In this document: piece by piece, positions 16,772 to 25,179 of the stretch
How positions within the stretch are numbered: the first letter of the stretch is position 1
How the letters are laid out: each line of letters begins with the position of its first letter
From: JADLFV01 sp964471555
GTDB lineage: Bacteria > Planctomycetota > Phycisphaerae > Phycisphaerales > Phycisphaeraceae
Direction: 5' to 3'
DNA length: 64,000 nucleotides
Assembly (NCBI GenBank): GCA_964471555.1
Contig: CAYYGM010000002.1
Coordinates: forward strand, 36,793 to 100,792
Position numbers and translations under genes: made by a program
The notes under the pieces: model-generated
Databases searched by the model: none
Told to the model about the DNA's origin: nothing
The model's input: only the letters and a program-made list of their open reading frames with translations

Positions 16772-17191
16772 TCAGTCGCTTTTCATCTGCATGAAGACGA
16801 TGACGTAGCCGTCGGGCAGCTTGACGGCGGTTTCGCGGCCGAAGGGCAGGTTGGCCAGCGGCGTGGGATTGGCGCCGCGTTGAACCAACTCCCGGTGCAG
16901 TTCGCGGATGTTGGTCACCTGGATGCAGATGTCGTACGGCTCGGTGCCGCGGGGAAATTCATCGCGATGGAAGTTGGCGACGGACAACGATGACGGGTCG
17001 TGCCGGGTCTGTCGCAGCAGCAGATAGACGTCGTCACGGCAGAAGATCGCCATGTCGTGGTCCGGCTCTTCGTAGGCCACTTCAAAGCCTAACTTCTGGC
17101 GACAGAATTGTTCGCTTGCCTGCAGGTCGCTGACCAGGAAGTACGGCCAGCAGTTTTTGAGCGCGAGGCGATCCAACGTGGCATGTGGCAT
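16772..17191 (-). CDS. VOC-superfamily (glyoxalase/bleomycin resistance-like) protein
   Basis: 139 residues from the ATG at 17191, which has AAGGGGG five nt upstream (a GTG at 17209 is the alternative). The vicinal-oxygen-chelate fold is visible: an N-terminal strand YFLVSDLQASEQFCRQKLGF, then a DMAIFCRDDVYLLLR strand, and a second half ending LPDGYVIVFMQM. VOC proteins are metal-dependent lyases, dioxygenases, or binding proteins. Metal ligands cannot be placed reliably here, so the substrate is unknown. Confidence 0.75.
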   Translation of the reverse strand: MPHATLDRLALKNCWPYFLVSDLQASEQFCRQKLGFEVAYEEPDHDMAIFCRDDVYLLLRQTRHDPSSLSVANFHRDEFPRGTEPYDICIQVTNIRELHRELVQRGANPTPLANLPFGRETAVKLPDGYVIVFMQMKSD

Positions 17192-17450
17192 GGCAGCCCC
17201 CTTGGCCACTAAGGTTGCAGTGGACGATCCAGTCTGACAGCATTCAGCCTAGTGACCGGCTCGCGGCAGGTCAATGAAAATATGCGCGGAAACCGACGGA
17301 TATTTAAATTTGCGTCCTATAAGCATTTAGAGCGGCTGCGTTTGCGGGGGCGAGGATGAGATTCAAGGCTGGTGAACGGCGCTCGCAGCGACCTTTACAC
17401 GGCATCCTGGGCCGCGGTCTTACCCCTCAAATCAAAGCTCGCGTCAACGC

Positions 17451-18719
17451 TCAGGCCTGATCCCCGAACTTCTCCTGCTTGCGAGCCAGAACCTGCTTGA
17501 CCCACGCGTTCCAGCGGTCGGAGAGCACCGACAAGGCAAAGTGCTGACAGACCTGTTCGCGGCCGGCCAGGCCCACCTGCTGGGCCTTCTCCGGATGGCG
17601 GCTGACGTGGCGCAGGCACTGGGCGAACTCGATGGACATTGATGCGATGAAGACCTGCTCATCGTGCTTGACCGCCAGGCCCTTGAATGCAGCCGGGGTG
17701 CCGACCACGGGCAGGCCGTGCACCATCGCCTCCAGCACCTTGGTCTTGAGCCCGGTACCCGAGACGATGGGAGCGATGAACAGTTGATGCTTGGCCAGTT
17801 CTTCGGAGACGCGCTCGACATAACCCACGAACCGCACGTTGGGCGACTCCAGCTCCGCCCGCACCCGCGGCGGACACTCGCCCAGCACGTTCAGCACCAG
17901 GTCACTCATCTCGAAGCGGTTGAGGAAGGGCACGACCTCGTTGGCGTACCAGCGAATGGCCTCAAGGTTGGGCTGATAGTCCATGCCGCCCATGAACACG
18001 GCCGACATGGGACGAACCGTCACCGCGTCCACCGGCCTGGTGGGAATGGCGACCGCCATCGGCATCCATCGCACCTCGCGGTCGCTGCGATGGGCCAGCA
18101 ACTCCGCCTCATCCTGCGAGACCAGGCTCACGCCGTCGGCCGCATGAGCGTAGTGCACCTCGCGCCGCCGCAGCAATTTCGCCTCGGCCCGCAGCATGCG
18201 AATCGCCACCCATGCGGCCGGCTTGTGCAGCCAGCGCGGTATCTGCCCGGCGAAATAGCCCAGCAGCATGCCCGGCGGCACACCCATACTGACCATCTGC
18301 TCGTAGCGCGCCGACAGTAGATCATCCAGGTCCACCAGCCAGGGCGGGCGCACCGCTTCGCTGACCATCTGCCCGCAGGCCTCCGCCAACTGGGCGGTGC
18401 GCACCATGTCCGCGATCACCAGTTGGCAGCCTTCCTGGTCGCTGATGTGCTTGATGCGTTTGACCAGAGTTGGGCTGTAGTAGAGACACTCGTTGAGGCT
18501 GCGCCGGCCGGAGAGAAACAGGGTCAGGACATTCCACGCCACGCGGAACAGGCCCGGCGGCTGCAATGCGGTGCCGCGCTGTGTGCCCGTCTTGTCGATG
18601 CACACGCACACCACCTCGTGCTCGGCCGCGGCCAATGCGTCCACGATGGTCTGCAGCACCACCCGCCGGCCCGTTCGCCGATCGTCCAACCGACGTGTCA
18701 GCAGCAGCAGCACTTTCAT
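17451..18719 (-). CDS. Glycosyltransferase, GT4-like (GT-B fold)
   Basis: 422 residues. The N-terminus MKVLLLLTRRLDDRRTGRR opens the first Rossmann domain, and the C-terminal half carries the GT4 features VGYVERVSEELAKHQLFIAP, GTGLKTKVLEAMVHGLPVVG and the terminal helix. It probably transfers a sugar from a nucleotide-sugar donor to a lipid-linked polysaccharide at the inner membrane. Its stop is 3' to the cluster, and its start overlaps the stop of the membrane polymerase/ligase gene by four nt (ATGA), so they are translationally coupled. Confidence 0.88.
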   Translation of the reverse strand: MKVLLLLTRRLDDRRTGRRVVLQTIVDALAAAEHEVVCVCIDKTGTQRGTALQPPGLFRVAWNVLTLFLSGRRSLNECLYYSPTLVKRIKHISDQEGCQLVIADMVRTAQLAEACGQMVSEAVRPPWLVDLDDLLSARYEQMVSMGVPPGMLLGYFAGQIPRWLHKPAAWVAIRMLRAEAKLLRRREVHYAHAADGVSLVSQDEAELLAHRSDREVRWMPMAVAIPTRPVDAVTVRPMSAVFMGGMDYQPNLEAIRWYANEVVPFLNRFEMSDLVLNVLGECPPRVRAELESPNVRFVGYVERVSEELAKHQLFIAPIVSGTGLKTKVLEAMVHGLPVVGTPAAFKGLAVKHDEQVFIASMSIEFAQCLRHVSRHPEKAQQVGLAGREQVCQHFALSVLSDRWNAWVKQVLARKQEKFGDQA

Positions 18720-19990
18720 GGTTGGTTTGCGGCGCTCCTGAGTTTGGCTGTTCCCACCAGGCCGAGGCCCAAGGCAAAACCGGCAAACACCGTGTGCGTG
18801 GCGACCAGCGACATCCCGTTGATCGCCAGCGCCACCAGGCTGCCCAGGGCCGCGCGGGTGGCAAAGCCCCAGACGCCTTCATCTCCCTTCTGATTCAACC
18901 ACGTCCAACCTAACCAGCCGGCCAGCAGCAGGGTCAGCAGCAGCAGTCCGACGCCCAGTTGCAGGCCGTAGTAGGCATAGAAGTTATGGATGTAATGGAC
19001 CTCGTCGTAGGTCTGGCCGCGGGTCCAGAAGGCGAAGACCGACGCACCGAGGCCGTGGCCGGAGGGCTGATCCACGATGTAGGGCCAGACGCTCTGCAGT
19101 TGCGCTTCGCGGCGGGCCAGGGTTTCTTCAACGGTGAAAGACGGGTTGTAGGTCAGCGCGTTGGCCGCCCGCTGAGCCATCCAATTGATCGTCCGCGGCA
19201 TCGCAACGTAGATGCAACCAGCCAGCACCACCAACGGGGCCAGGCCGGCCAGACCCGCCAGCAGCCAGCGACGCGGCAGGATCACCCACATGGCCGCCAC
19301 GGGGAAGCTCAGCCACAGCGTGCGTTTCAGTGTCGCCGCCAGCGCCACCGCCAGCAGCAGCCACGCCAGGACCAGCAGCCGATTGGTCCGCTTGTCCCAG
19401 CTTTTTCGCCACCACAGGGCCGCGGTCACGATCAGGAACATCAACTGCGGCGTCCCGCGCCCCACGATCAGGCGTGCCACACCCAGGTTGCCCACATAGT
19501 GCGTGCCGCCATGGGTCAGTTGCAGCGTGCCCAGCAGGAAAGTCACCACACAGATCACGCCCACCAGCAGCCCCATCATCACCACGATCCAGGCCGCATC
19601 GGACGCCTCGCCGCGGCCCAACACCCACACGGTCACCAGCGCCACCAGCAGGATCTCGACGAACCAGTGATAGATATCCGCCGCGATGTAGTACGGCGTG
19701 TTCTGATAAAGCAGGGCGATGACCAGGGCCGCCACCCCCACGCCCGCCCAGACCATCAACACGCACACGTGCGCCGGGCGCAGGCGCGGCAGCCGCACCG
19801 GCCGATTCCACAGCACCTGCCACGCCGCCGCCAGCAGGAACGGCCCAAGCAACAGCGTCACCAGCAGCGCCCGCGTGGTGTCACTGTCCAGCAACACCCA
19901 GCCCAGCACCTCGCCGGCCAGCACCGCCGCCAGCAGCCAGGCCCCGGCCGACATTTTTCCGCGTTGTGCCGCAGGGGCAGCGATCGACAT
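18716..19990 (-). CDS. O-antigen ligase/polymerase-like membrane protein
   Basis: 424 residues with about eleven hydrophobic helices (for example LLAAVLAGEVLGWVLLDSDT, ALLVTLLLGPFLLAAAWQ, LVALVTVWVLG) and a large periplasmic loop near the middle containing the RAANALTYNPSFTVEETLARR region, typical of Wzy-type polymerases or WaaL-type O-antigen ligases. Such proteins polymerise or attach undecaprenyl-linked glycans on the periplasmic face. Sequence alone does not separate the two. It lies in the polysaccharide cluster between a glycosyltransferase and a sulfotransferase. Confidence 0.72.
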   Translation of the reverse strand: MSIAAPAAQRGKMSAGAWLLAAVLAGEVLGWVLLDSDTTRALLVTLLLGPFLLAAAWQVLWNRPVRLPRLRPAHVCVLMVWAGVGVAALVIALLYQNTPYYIAADIYHWFVEILLVALVTVWVLGRGEASDAAWIVVMMGLLVGVICVVTFLLGTLQLTHGGTHYVGNLGVARLIVGRGTPQLMFLIVTAALWWRKSWDKRTNRLLVLAWLLLAVALAATLKRTLWLSFPVAAMWVILPRRWLLAGLAGLAPLVVLAGCIYVAMPRTINWMAQRAANALTYNPSFTVEETLARREAQLQSVWPYIVDQPSGHGLGASVFAFWTRGQTYDEVHYIHNFYAYYGLQLGVGLLLLTLLLAGWLGWTWLNQKGDEGVWGFATRAALGSLVALAINGMSLVATHTVFAGFALGLGLVGTAKLRSAANQP

Positions 19991-20020
19991 GCGCTACAAA
20001 ATAGCGTTGAACGGTTCGGC

Positions 20021-20806
20021 TCACCAATAGGGACGCAGCTTTGACAATCGCCGCGCCAGCATCGCTGCCACCCGGCCGCTCCATGGCAGGGCCGAGGCCG
20101 GCGTGACGTTCTTGTTCTCGATGGCCCCGGCTGCGTTGGCTTTCCAGTGTTCACCGGCGCTGATGAGCTTGTCCGCCTGCTGCGTGTAATCGGTCAGCAC
20201 CGCGTCGTCCCAGGGCAAACCCAGAAATGCGATAAGGCTCTGCATCACCTTCCGGGGGTCGGCTGTCAGTTGCTCGTAGCTGATGACAGCATGGCGGGGC
20301 CGGCCGGCAAAACGGTTGCTGCGGCGCAGGGCGGCATACCAGTGGGCGGCGCATTCCCACCAGGGCTTGACGTTCTCCCAACCGGCACTGTGACTGGCCT
20401 TGTGCAGCGAAGGCAGCACACCTTCAGCCCGCCGCAGCACGTGGATGAAGCGGCAGTCTGGAGCCAGTGAGTCGATCAGCGGAATGCGGAACACGTGATC
20501 GGGCGTCTTCTCCACCCACCCCGCCGCCCCGCGCCGCTCTGCGACGGCATCGAGCAGCGCGATGAAGTTCGCCCCCGGAAGTGAATCTTCCGGCATCACC
20601 AGGTCCAACTCGTTTTCCTTCAGAAATGTCTCCACGCGGCGCCGAAGTTCCGCCCCATCGAGCCTGCCGCGGCGGTTGTAGGCCTTGTCGAAAACGTGGC
20701 TCTCGGTGAACCCGGTCAACTGCGGATGGGCGCACAGCAGGCTCTGCACGAGCGTCGTACCCGAGCGCGGACAACCAACCACAAACACACGCAACAATTC
20801 CGCCAT
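20021..20806 (-). CDS. Sulfotransferase family protein 1
   Basis: Transfers sulfate from PAPS to a hydroxyl group. The PAPS-binding loop FVVGCPRSGTTLVQSLL is near residue 8-24, and RFIHVLRRAEGVLPS near 122-136 is the 3'-phosphate-binding block. The 261-residue length fits bacterial family members that sulfate glycans or lipids. A heptamer array (20812-20839) lies at its 5' end and overlaps the stop of the flippase gene. With the second sulfotransferase it points to a sulfated exopolysaccharide. Confidence 0.88.
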   Translation of the reverse strand: MAELLRVFVVGCPRSGTTLVQSLLCAHPQLTGFTESHVFDKAYNRRGRLDGAELRRRVETFLKENELDLVMPEDSLPGANFIALLDAVAERRGAAGWVEKTPDHVFRIPLIDSLAPDCRFIHVLRRAEGVLPSLHKASHSAGWENVKPWWECAAHWYAALRRSNRFAGRPRHAVISYEQLTADPRKVMQSLIAFLGLPWDDAVLTDYTQQADKLISAGEHWKANAAGAIENKNVTPASALPWSGRVAAMLARRLSKLRPYW

Positions 20807-20811
20807 TATTC

Positions 20812-20839
20812 AATCGCAAATCGCAAATCTCATATCGCT
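20812..20839. repeat. Heptamer array, AATCGCA type
   Basis: Four units (AATCGCA, AATCGCA, AATCTCA, TATCGCT) between the sulfotransferase start (20806) and the flippase end; the flippase stop codon (20830-20832) falls within it. Confidence 0.7.
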
Positions 20840-22113
20840 CCCGGGTTCACGCCCAGCCGCTTGACGCACGACACCGCCATCAACACCGACAGCGCAATCC
20901 AGCCCGCGCTGCTGACCACCGCCACGCCGGTCGCTCCGCTCCAGGGCGCAAAGGCGAAGTAGGCCACGATCAGCGGAGGCAGGATCAACGCAAAGTTGCG
21001 CGTCGCGGCCCACTGCTGGTCGGCCATCTGCAACAGCGTCACGTTGGCAGCAAAGTACGCGCTGCTCAACTGTCCCGCCAGCAGAATCAGCATCAAGGGA
21101 TACGCAGCCATGTAATCCTCGCCCGGAAGCGTAAACACCTTGCGTCCCAGCAGGACCAGCAGCACGGCCAGGCTCAGCGCCACCGCGGTGGAAAGCTGGG
21201 CGGCGTGTCTGGCCGATCGCCGCAGGCCCGTGATGTCGCGCAATTCCCACTGACCGGCGAACGCCGCCGCCCAGTAGCGGTTGAAGGCGATGGTGCATTG
21301 GCCGACGCCCTGTGTCACGCGCGTCGCTAAACCGTAGTAGGCCACGATGTGCTTGGGCACGAACATCGCCAGGATCAGCACGTCGGACCGCTGCAGCACC
21401 TGGTTGAGCCCCACCGCCAGGCCGATCGGATAGGACATGACGATCCACTGCCACAGTTGTGATTTCGCCCGCACACCGTGCAACCCGCGCAGTTGCGGCA
21501 GCAAGCGCAGCCACACCGCCAATCCCAACACGGTCAGCAGGCCCAGCACCAGATACGCCTGGAAGTAGAACGTCGCGCTGGCGTTTTGAAATTCGGTCAT
21601 GGACCAGCAGGCTGCCATCAGCAGCAACGGATGCACCACGGTGGATGGAAGGTTCGCCAGGCCCATGCGTTGATAGCCTCGGGCCACGTGCTGTTGCAGC
21701 AGCATTTGCGTCCAGACGGGAATGCAGGGCATGGCCCAGAACAAGGCGCAGCGGGTGGCGGGATCGATGCCGAGGGGTAAACAGAGAACCGCACAGCCGA
21801 GCAGCGCCAGGGCTGCGCTGGTGCCGGTGCAAAAGAGCGGCACGTAACGGATGGCGCCTTTGAGCGCGGGCAGATCGTTGGTGGCGCGGTAGGAGCCGAT
21901 GAGTTTCACGAGCCCGTGCGAGAAACCGAACTGCCCGAGCATGGCCCCCAGGATGATGGCGGTGTTGCCGATGACGATATCGCCAAAAACGCGATCGCCG
22001 AACCACCACGCGCCGAAGAAGGCCAGCCCCAGCGTGCAGAACACGCCCAGGTAGATGCTGACGGCACTGACTGCTGCGCCGCTGCGGGCCAACTTGAGCA
22101 GGCGCCCCCTCAT
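20830..22113 (-). CDS. Polysaccharide flippase (Wzx/MOP family)
   Basis: 427 residues with about twelve hydrophobic helices (AVSAVSIYLGVFCTLGLAFFG, AIILGAMLGQFGF, FRNASATFYFQAYLVLGLLTV-like). The layout and length fit the MOP-superfamily O-antigen flippase (Wzx), which moves undecaprenyl-linked oligosaccharide across the inner membrane. Its start overlaps the stop of the SGNH protein gene by four nt (ATGA). In context it supplies repeat units for the membrane polymerase/ligase next to it. Confidence 0.78.
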   Translation of the reverse strand: MRGRLLKLARSGAAVSAVSIYLGVFCTLGLAFFGAWWFGDRVFGDIVIGNTAIILGAMLGQFGFSHGLVKLIGSYRATNDLPALKGAIRYVPLFCTGTSAALALLGCAVLCLPLGIDPATRCALFWAMPCIPVWTQMLLQQHVARGYQRMGLANLPSTVVHPLLLMAACWSMTEFQNASATFYFQAYLVLGLLTVLGLAVWLRLLPQLRGLHGVRAKSQLWQWIVMSYPIGLAVGLNQVLQRSDVLILAMFVPKHIVAYYGLATRVTQGVGQCTIAFNRYWAAAFAGQWELRDITGLRRSARHAAQLSTAVALSLAVLLVLLGRKVFTLPGEDYMAAYPLMLILLAGQLSSAYFAANVTLLQMADQQWAATRNFALILPPLIVAYFAFAPWSGATGVAVVSSAGWIALSVLMAVSCVKRLGVNPGAI

Positions 22114-22841
22114 GCACAGCCCTCCCGCAACAACGCTTCACGATAGATCGCGGCCGCACGGTCGTTGTTCAAATGCAGATCGCCGGGACGGGGACTGATC
22201 AACTCCGGATGCACGTGACCGGTGTTGTCGGCGAACTGATCTTCGACGTCGAGAAAGCGATAGCCGTGGGTGCTTTGACCCTCGCGCAGCATAGTGTTGA
22301 AGCGTTGCGCCAGTTTGCAGCGATCGGCCAGGCTCATGCTCACCTGCTTGCGCAGATGTGCCACCGGGCCGGGCCACCTGGACCAGTCCTCGATCACCGG
22401 CGGTGGCACCGTGGCCAGCAACACCTTCGCAAAACCCATCGCCACCACGCTGTCCACAAACTGCAGGTAATGATCGCATGCCTTCCGCAACGCCTCATCG
22501 GGCGACGAACTCAGCGGCACAATGAACCCGACATCCACTTCGCCCAGGCTGAAGACGACAAACTGGCGGCGGGGAATGCGGGCCAGCACGTATTGGATTG
22601 CGGGCAAGGCCCTGGTTTTCGAGGCTGGGTTGGTCATGCCCGACGCGGTGGCCCCGGTGATGCCGAAGACGCGCACGAACGTTTTCTCCAGCGGGCAGTG
22701 CTGTTGCAGATGGCGGAAGTAGCGCACGTGACTGTCACCGAGCACATTGACCCCCGCAAGGGATTGGCGACGATCCTGCCATTTCCACAGCAGCGGCGTG
22801 ATCGTGCGCTTGACGAAAACTTTCAACGGCTGCGTGTTCAT
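22110..22841 (-). CDS. SGNH/GDSL-fold protein, putative polysaccharide esterase
   Basis: From the ATG at 22841 (overlapping the preceding stop by ATGA) the 243-residue protein opens with basic residues, then the SGNH block I text GVNVLGDSHVRYF near residue 30, block with RRQFVVFSLGEVDVGF near 87, and the final RPGDLHLNNDRAAAIYREAL where the catalytic His-Asp pair is expected. SGNH proteins of this type trim or add acyl groups on polysaccharides. The sequence is short and lacks a signal peptide, so a cytosolic role is likely. It is in the middle of the polysaccharide cluster. Confidence 0.7.
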   Translation of the reverse strand: MNTQPLKVFVKRTITPLLWKWQDRRQSLAGVNVLGDSHVRYFRHLQQHCPLEKTFVRVFGITGATASGMTNPASKTRALPAIQYVLARIPRRQFVVFSLGEVDVGFIVPLSSSPDEALRKACDHYLQFVDSVVAMGFAKVLLATVPPPVIEDWSRWPGPVAHLRKQVSMSLADRCKLAQRFNTMLREGQSTHGYRFLDVEDQFADNTGHVHPELISPRPGDLHLNNDRAAAIYREALLREGCA

Positions 22842-23749
22842 AACCAGGCGGCCAATCCCGCGGCGATCAGCACATCCGTCGCTCGCTTGTGTTGCTCGTC
22901 GGTGAAATCCTTCTTCCACTTGCCGACCTCCGCCCCGGCCAGGCGCACCGGTTTGTAGCCGGAGCCTTCGCGGTTCCGGGCGGCGATGCCTGCTTCGACC
23001 CGCGGCGTGAAAGCGAGGCCCAACTGCTCGTACAGTTGGCGGAACTTTGCGGTCGGATCGCCGCAGAGATCCTCGTGCACGATCACGATCCACTGCGGGT
23101 TTCGCCGCACCTGTGCTTCAAGCCCGCGCCAGAGCACGGCCAGGTGCAACGCCTGTTTTTCCAGTTCGCCACTGACGGAGATCACCTTGCCCAGCACGCG
23201 CTGCTGCACCGGCTCGCTGAGCGTAAACGCGCGAGTTGCATCCGGCATGTGCAATCGCCGCCAACTGGCCAGGATCGCCAGGGGATGACGCATCACCACC
23301 ACCACGTGCCCGATCGGGGCTACGGAGCAGACCCACTCGGCACAGAGCACGGCGTGGACGGATTTGATGAGCACGGGCTTGGGCGGTGAGGCTTGAGCGG
23401 TGAGGCTTGAAGTTTGGGGTCTAAAGGGTTTTTCCTTGGCGGCGATGAAGGAATCGGGTGCTTTAAGGGCGCGGGCGAAGATGCTGCGCGAGAGCCAGGC
23501 AGCCCAGGGACTGACCGCGGCCTTCTGCCAGAGCACCGCGAAATCGCGCGGACTGTCGCCAACCTCCAGCAGCGGAAAGCGCGGCACGTGACGCTTGTAA
23601 CACCGGCCTAACCAACTGATCTTCTCGTTGTCCGGCTCGTTGACGAAGCGCATCCCGTCCGCCAGGGCCAGCACGTTGGCGACCCAGGTGGTGCCGCTGC
23701 GGGGCGGCCCCAGAAGCAGAATCGTCGGCGGTGTGGCGGAGGCGTCCAT
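22838..23749 (-). CDS. Sulfotransferase family protein 2, with a repeat-derived insert
   Basis: PAPS-dependent sulfotransferase of 303 residues. The PAPS loop is ILLLGPPRSGTTWVANVLAL (residues 9-28) and the 3'-phosphate block is GHVVVVMRHPLAILASW (about 147-163). Between residues 104 and 126 a proline/serine stretch (PFRPQTSSLTAQASPPKP) is coded by an array of 7-nt units (23385-23406) whose 22-bp core also occurs in reverse orientation at 55471-55492. The array is in frame, so the protein tolerated the insertion. It overlaps the SGNH gene by ATGA. The C-terminus (FTDEQHKRATDVLIAAGLAAWL) is intact. Confidence 0.9.
   Translation of the reverse strand: MDASATPPTILLLGPPRSGTTWVANVLALADGMRFVNEPDNEKISWLGRCYKRHVPRFPLLEVGDSPRDFAVLWQKAAVSPWAAWLSRSIFARALKAPDSFIAAKEKPFRPQTSSLTAQASPPKPVLIKSVHAVLCAEWVCSVAPIGHVVVVMRHPLAILASWRRLHMPDATRAFTLSEPVQQRVLGKVISVSGELEKQALHLAVLWRGLEAQVRRNPQWIVIVHEDLCGDPTAKFRQLYEQLGLAFTPRVEAGIAARNREGSGYKPVRLAGAEVGKWKKDFTDEQHKRATDVLIAAGLAAWL
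23385..23406. repeat. Heptamer array inside a sulfotransferase gene
   Basis: GGTGAGGCTTGAGCGGTGAG plus GC (22 bp) is the exact reverse complement of 55471-55492. Read on the coding strand it consists of TCAAGCC/TCACCGC units. The repeat core is inside a coding region, in frame. Confidence 0.8.
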
Positions 23750-23770
23750 GCGATGTGCGACGATATCAAC

Positions 23771-23800
23771 AAAGCCCGGGGATGGCCATCCCTGGGCTTT
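23771..23800. terminator. Hairpin at the 3' end of murD
   Basis: AAAGCCCGGGGATGG and CCATCCCTGGGCTTT are 15-bp arms matching at 14 positions with essentially no loop. It overlaps the murD stop (23799-23801) and separates murD from the sulfotransferase gene. There is no T-run after the stem in the murD direction, so a processing or attenuation role is also possible. Confidence 0.55.
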
Positions 23801-25088
23801 ATGTTGCTTGCATAACCAACTGCACGAAGCGCCGACCGCGCTGCTCGAAGTCGGTGAACTGGTCCCACGAGGCGCAGGCGGGCGAGAGCAGTAGCACCTG
23901 TCCCGGTTGCGCGGCAGACAAAGCGCGGGCGACGGCCGTGTCGAGGTCGCGGCAGTCGTGTACGGGGCAGGAAGACCCAGCCGCTGAAGCGACCTCCGCC
24001 AGGCGCGGGCCAGTGTCGCCGATGGTGTAGATCGCGGCGCAATGGGTGGCGGCGAACCGTGACAGTTCGGTCAGGTCGCTGCCCTTGTCGTAGCCGCCGA
24101 GGATCACGTGCACGCCCCCGGAAGGAAACGATTCGATGGCGAGCATGGCTGATTGCGGCGTGGTGGACTTCGAGTCGTTGTAACAGCGCACGCCGTTGCG
24201 CTCGGTGACGAACTGCAGGCGATGCGGCAGACCCGGGAAATCGCAGCACGAGGCGTCGACCTCGATGTTCGAATCAACCTGCTTACAGGCGGCCAGGGCA
24301 AGGTCAGCGTTGAGGCAATTGTGTTTGCCGGGCGTCAGCAGTGACCAGTTGCGTGACTTGGGTCGCGCGGCCCGGGCCCGCATGGGTTTGGGTGTGAGAC
24401 CCGGCCCTAGGACTGCGATGTCCTCGGGTGATTGGTAATCGAGTATCACCCGTTTATCTTCAGCGTAGTTTTCGTAAGAGCCGTGCCAGTCGAGGTGATT
24501 GGGGGAAATATTGGTGATCACCGCAATGTGGGGCGAAAACATGGCGCCGCGCAGGTAATGCAGCATGAAGCTGGACAGTTCCAGCACGATCCAATCGCCA
24601 TTTCCAATCGTGTCGAGTTGATCAAGCAGAGAACCGCCGATGTTGCCGCCGAGGTGGACGGTTTGGCCGCAGCGGCGCAGGATGTGGGCGATCATGGAGG
24701 CGGTGGTGGATTTTCCGGCGGTGCCGGTGACGCCGATGGTGCGCAGACGATTGGGCAGGCGTTCGATCAGCAGGCGGACTTCGGTGGTGATGGGGATGTT
24801 GGCTGCTTCGGCGGCGCGGAGGAAGCCATTGCTCGGCGGGACGGCGGGGTTGGCGACGATCAGGTCGGCGGTGGTGAAGTCGCTGACGTTGTGCTCACCG
24901 AGACGATACTGGATGGGTAAGCCGGCCAGTTGCTCGAGCGCGGGCTTGAGTTTCTCGGCTGACTGTTGATCGGTCACCAGCACGTCAGCGCCCTGGCGGA
25001 CGAGGAAGCGCACCGCGCCCAGGCCGCCGCCGAAGCGACCGAGGCCCATGACGGTGACGCGCTTGGCGGACAGGTCATTCATAGCCAT
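23799..25088 (-). CDS. murD: UDP-N-acetylmuramoyl-L-alanine--D-glutamate ligase
   Basis: Cytosolic step of peptidoglycan precursor synthesis: ATP-dependent addition of D-glutamate to UDP-MurNAc-L-Ala. The 429-residue sequence has the N-terminal UMP-binding start KRVTVMGLGRFGGGLGAVRFL, the ATP loop GVTGTAGKSTTA near 120, LELSSFML and the central HLDWHGSYENYAEDKRVIL block, then LGGYDKGSDL near 340. It is not in a division-and-cell-wall (dcw) cluster: neighbours are polysaccharide genes and a CvpA-like gene. The start codon (ATG at 25088, or ATG at 25082) lies inside one arm of a 27-bp perfect inverted repeat, and no ribosome-binding site is visible. Confidence 0.95.
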   Translation of the reverse strand: MAMNDLSAKRVTVMGLGRFGGGLGAVRFLVRQGADVLVTDQQSAEKLKPALEQLAGLPIQYRLGEHNVSDFTTADLIVANPAVPPSNGFLRAAEAANIPITTEVRLLIERLPNRLRTIGVTGTAGKSTTASMIAHILRRCGQTVHLGGNIGGSLLDQLDTIGNGDWIVLELSSFMLHYLRGAMFSPHIAVITNISPNHLDWHGSYENYAEDKRVILDYQSPEDIAVLGPGLTPKPMRARAARPKSRNWSLLTPGKHNCLNADLALAACKQVDSNIEVDASCCDFPGLPHRLQFVTERNGVRCYNDSKSTTPQSAMLAIESFPSGGVHVILGGYDKGSDLTELSRFAATHCAAIYTIGDTGPRLAEVASAAGSSCPVHDCRDLDTAVARALSAAQPGQVLLLSPACASWDQFTDFEQRGRRFVQLVMQAT

Positions 25089-25166
25089 CAGCCGTTAGCC
25101 GTCAGCTATTAGCCTGGAGCACGCCGGCGTCTGGCTAAAGGCTAATAGCTGACGGCTAACGGCTGA
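25088..25166. repeat. Perfect 27-bp inverted repeat (heptamer arms) upstream of murD
   Basis: Left arm 25088-25114 and right arm 25140-25166 are exact reverse complements (27 bp) with a 25-nt spacer. Each arm is composed of 7-nt units: TCAGCCG, TTAGCCG, TCAGCTA, TTAGCC. The left arm includes the murD start codon and the right arm lies 14 nt from the stop of the next gene. It would form a very stable stem over the murD translation start. Confidence 0.8.
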
Positions 25167-25179
25167 CGGCATTCCCTTC

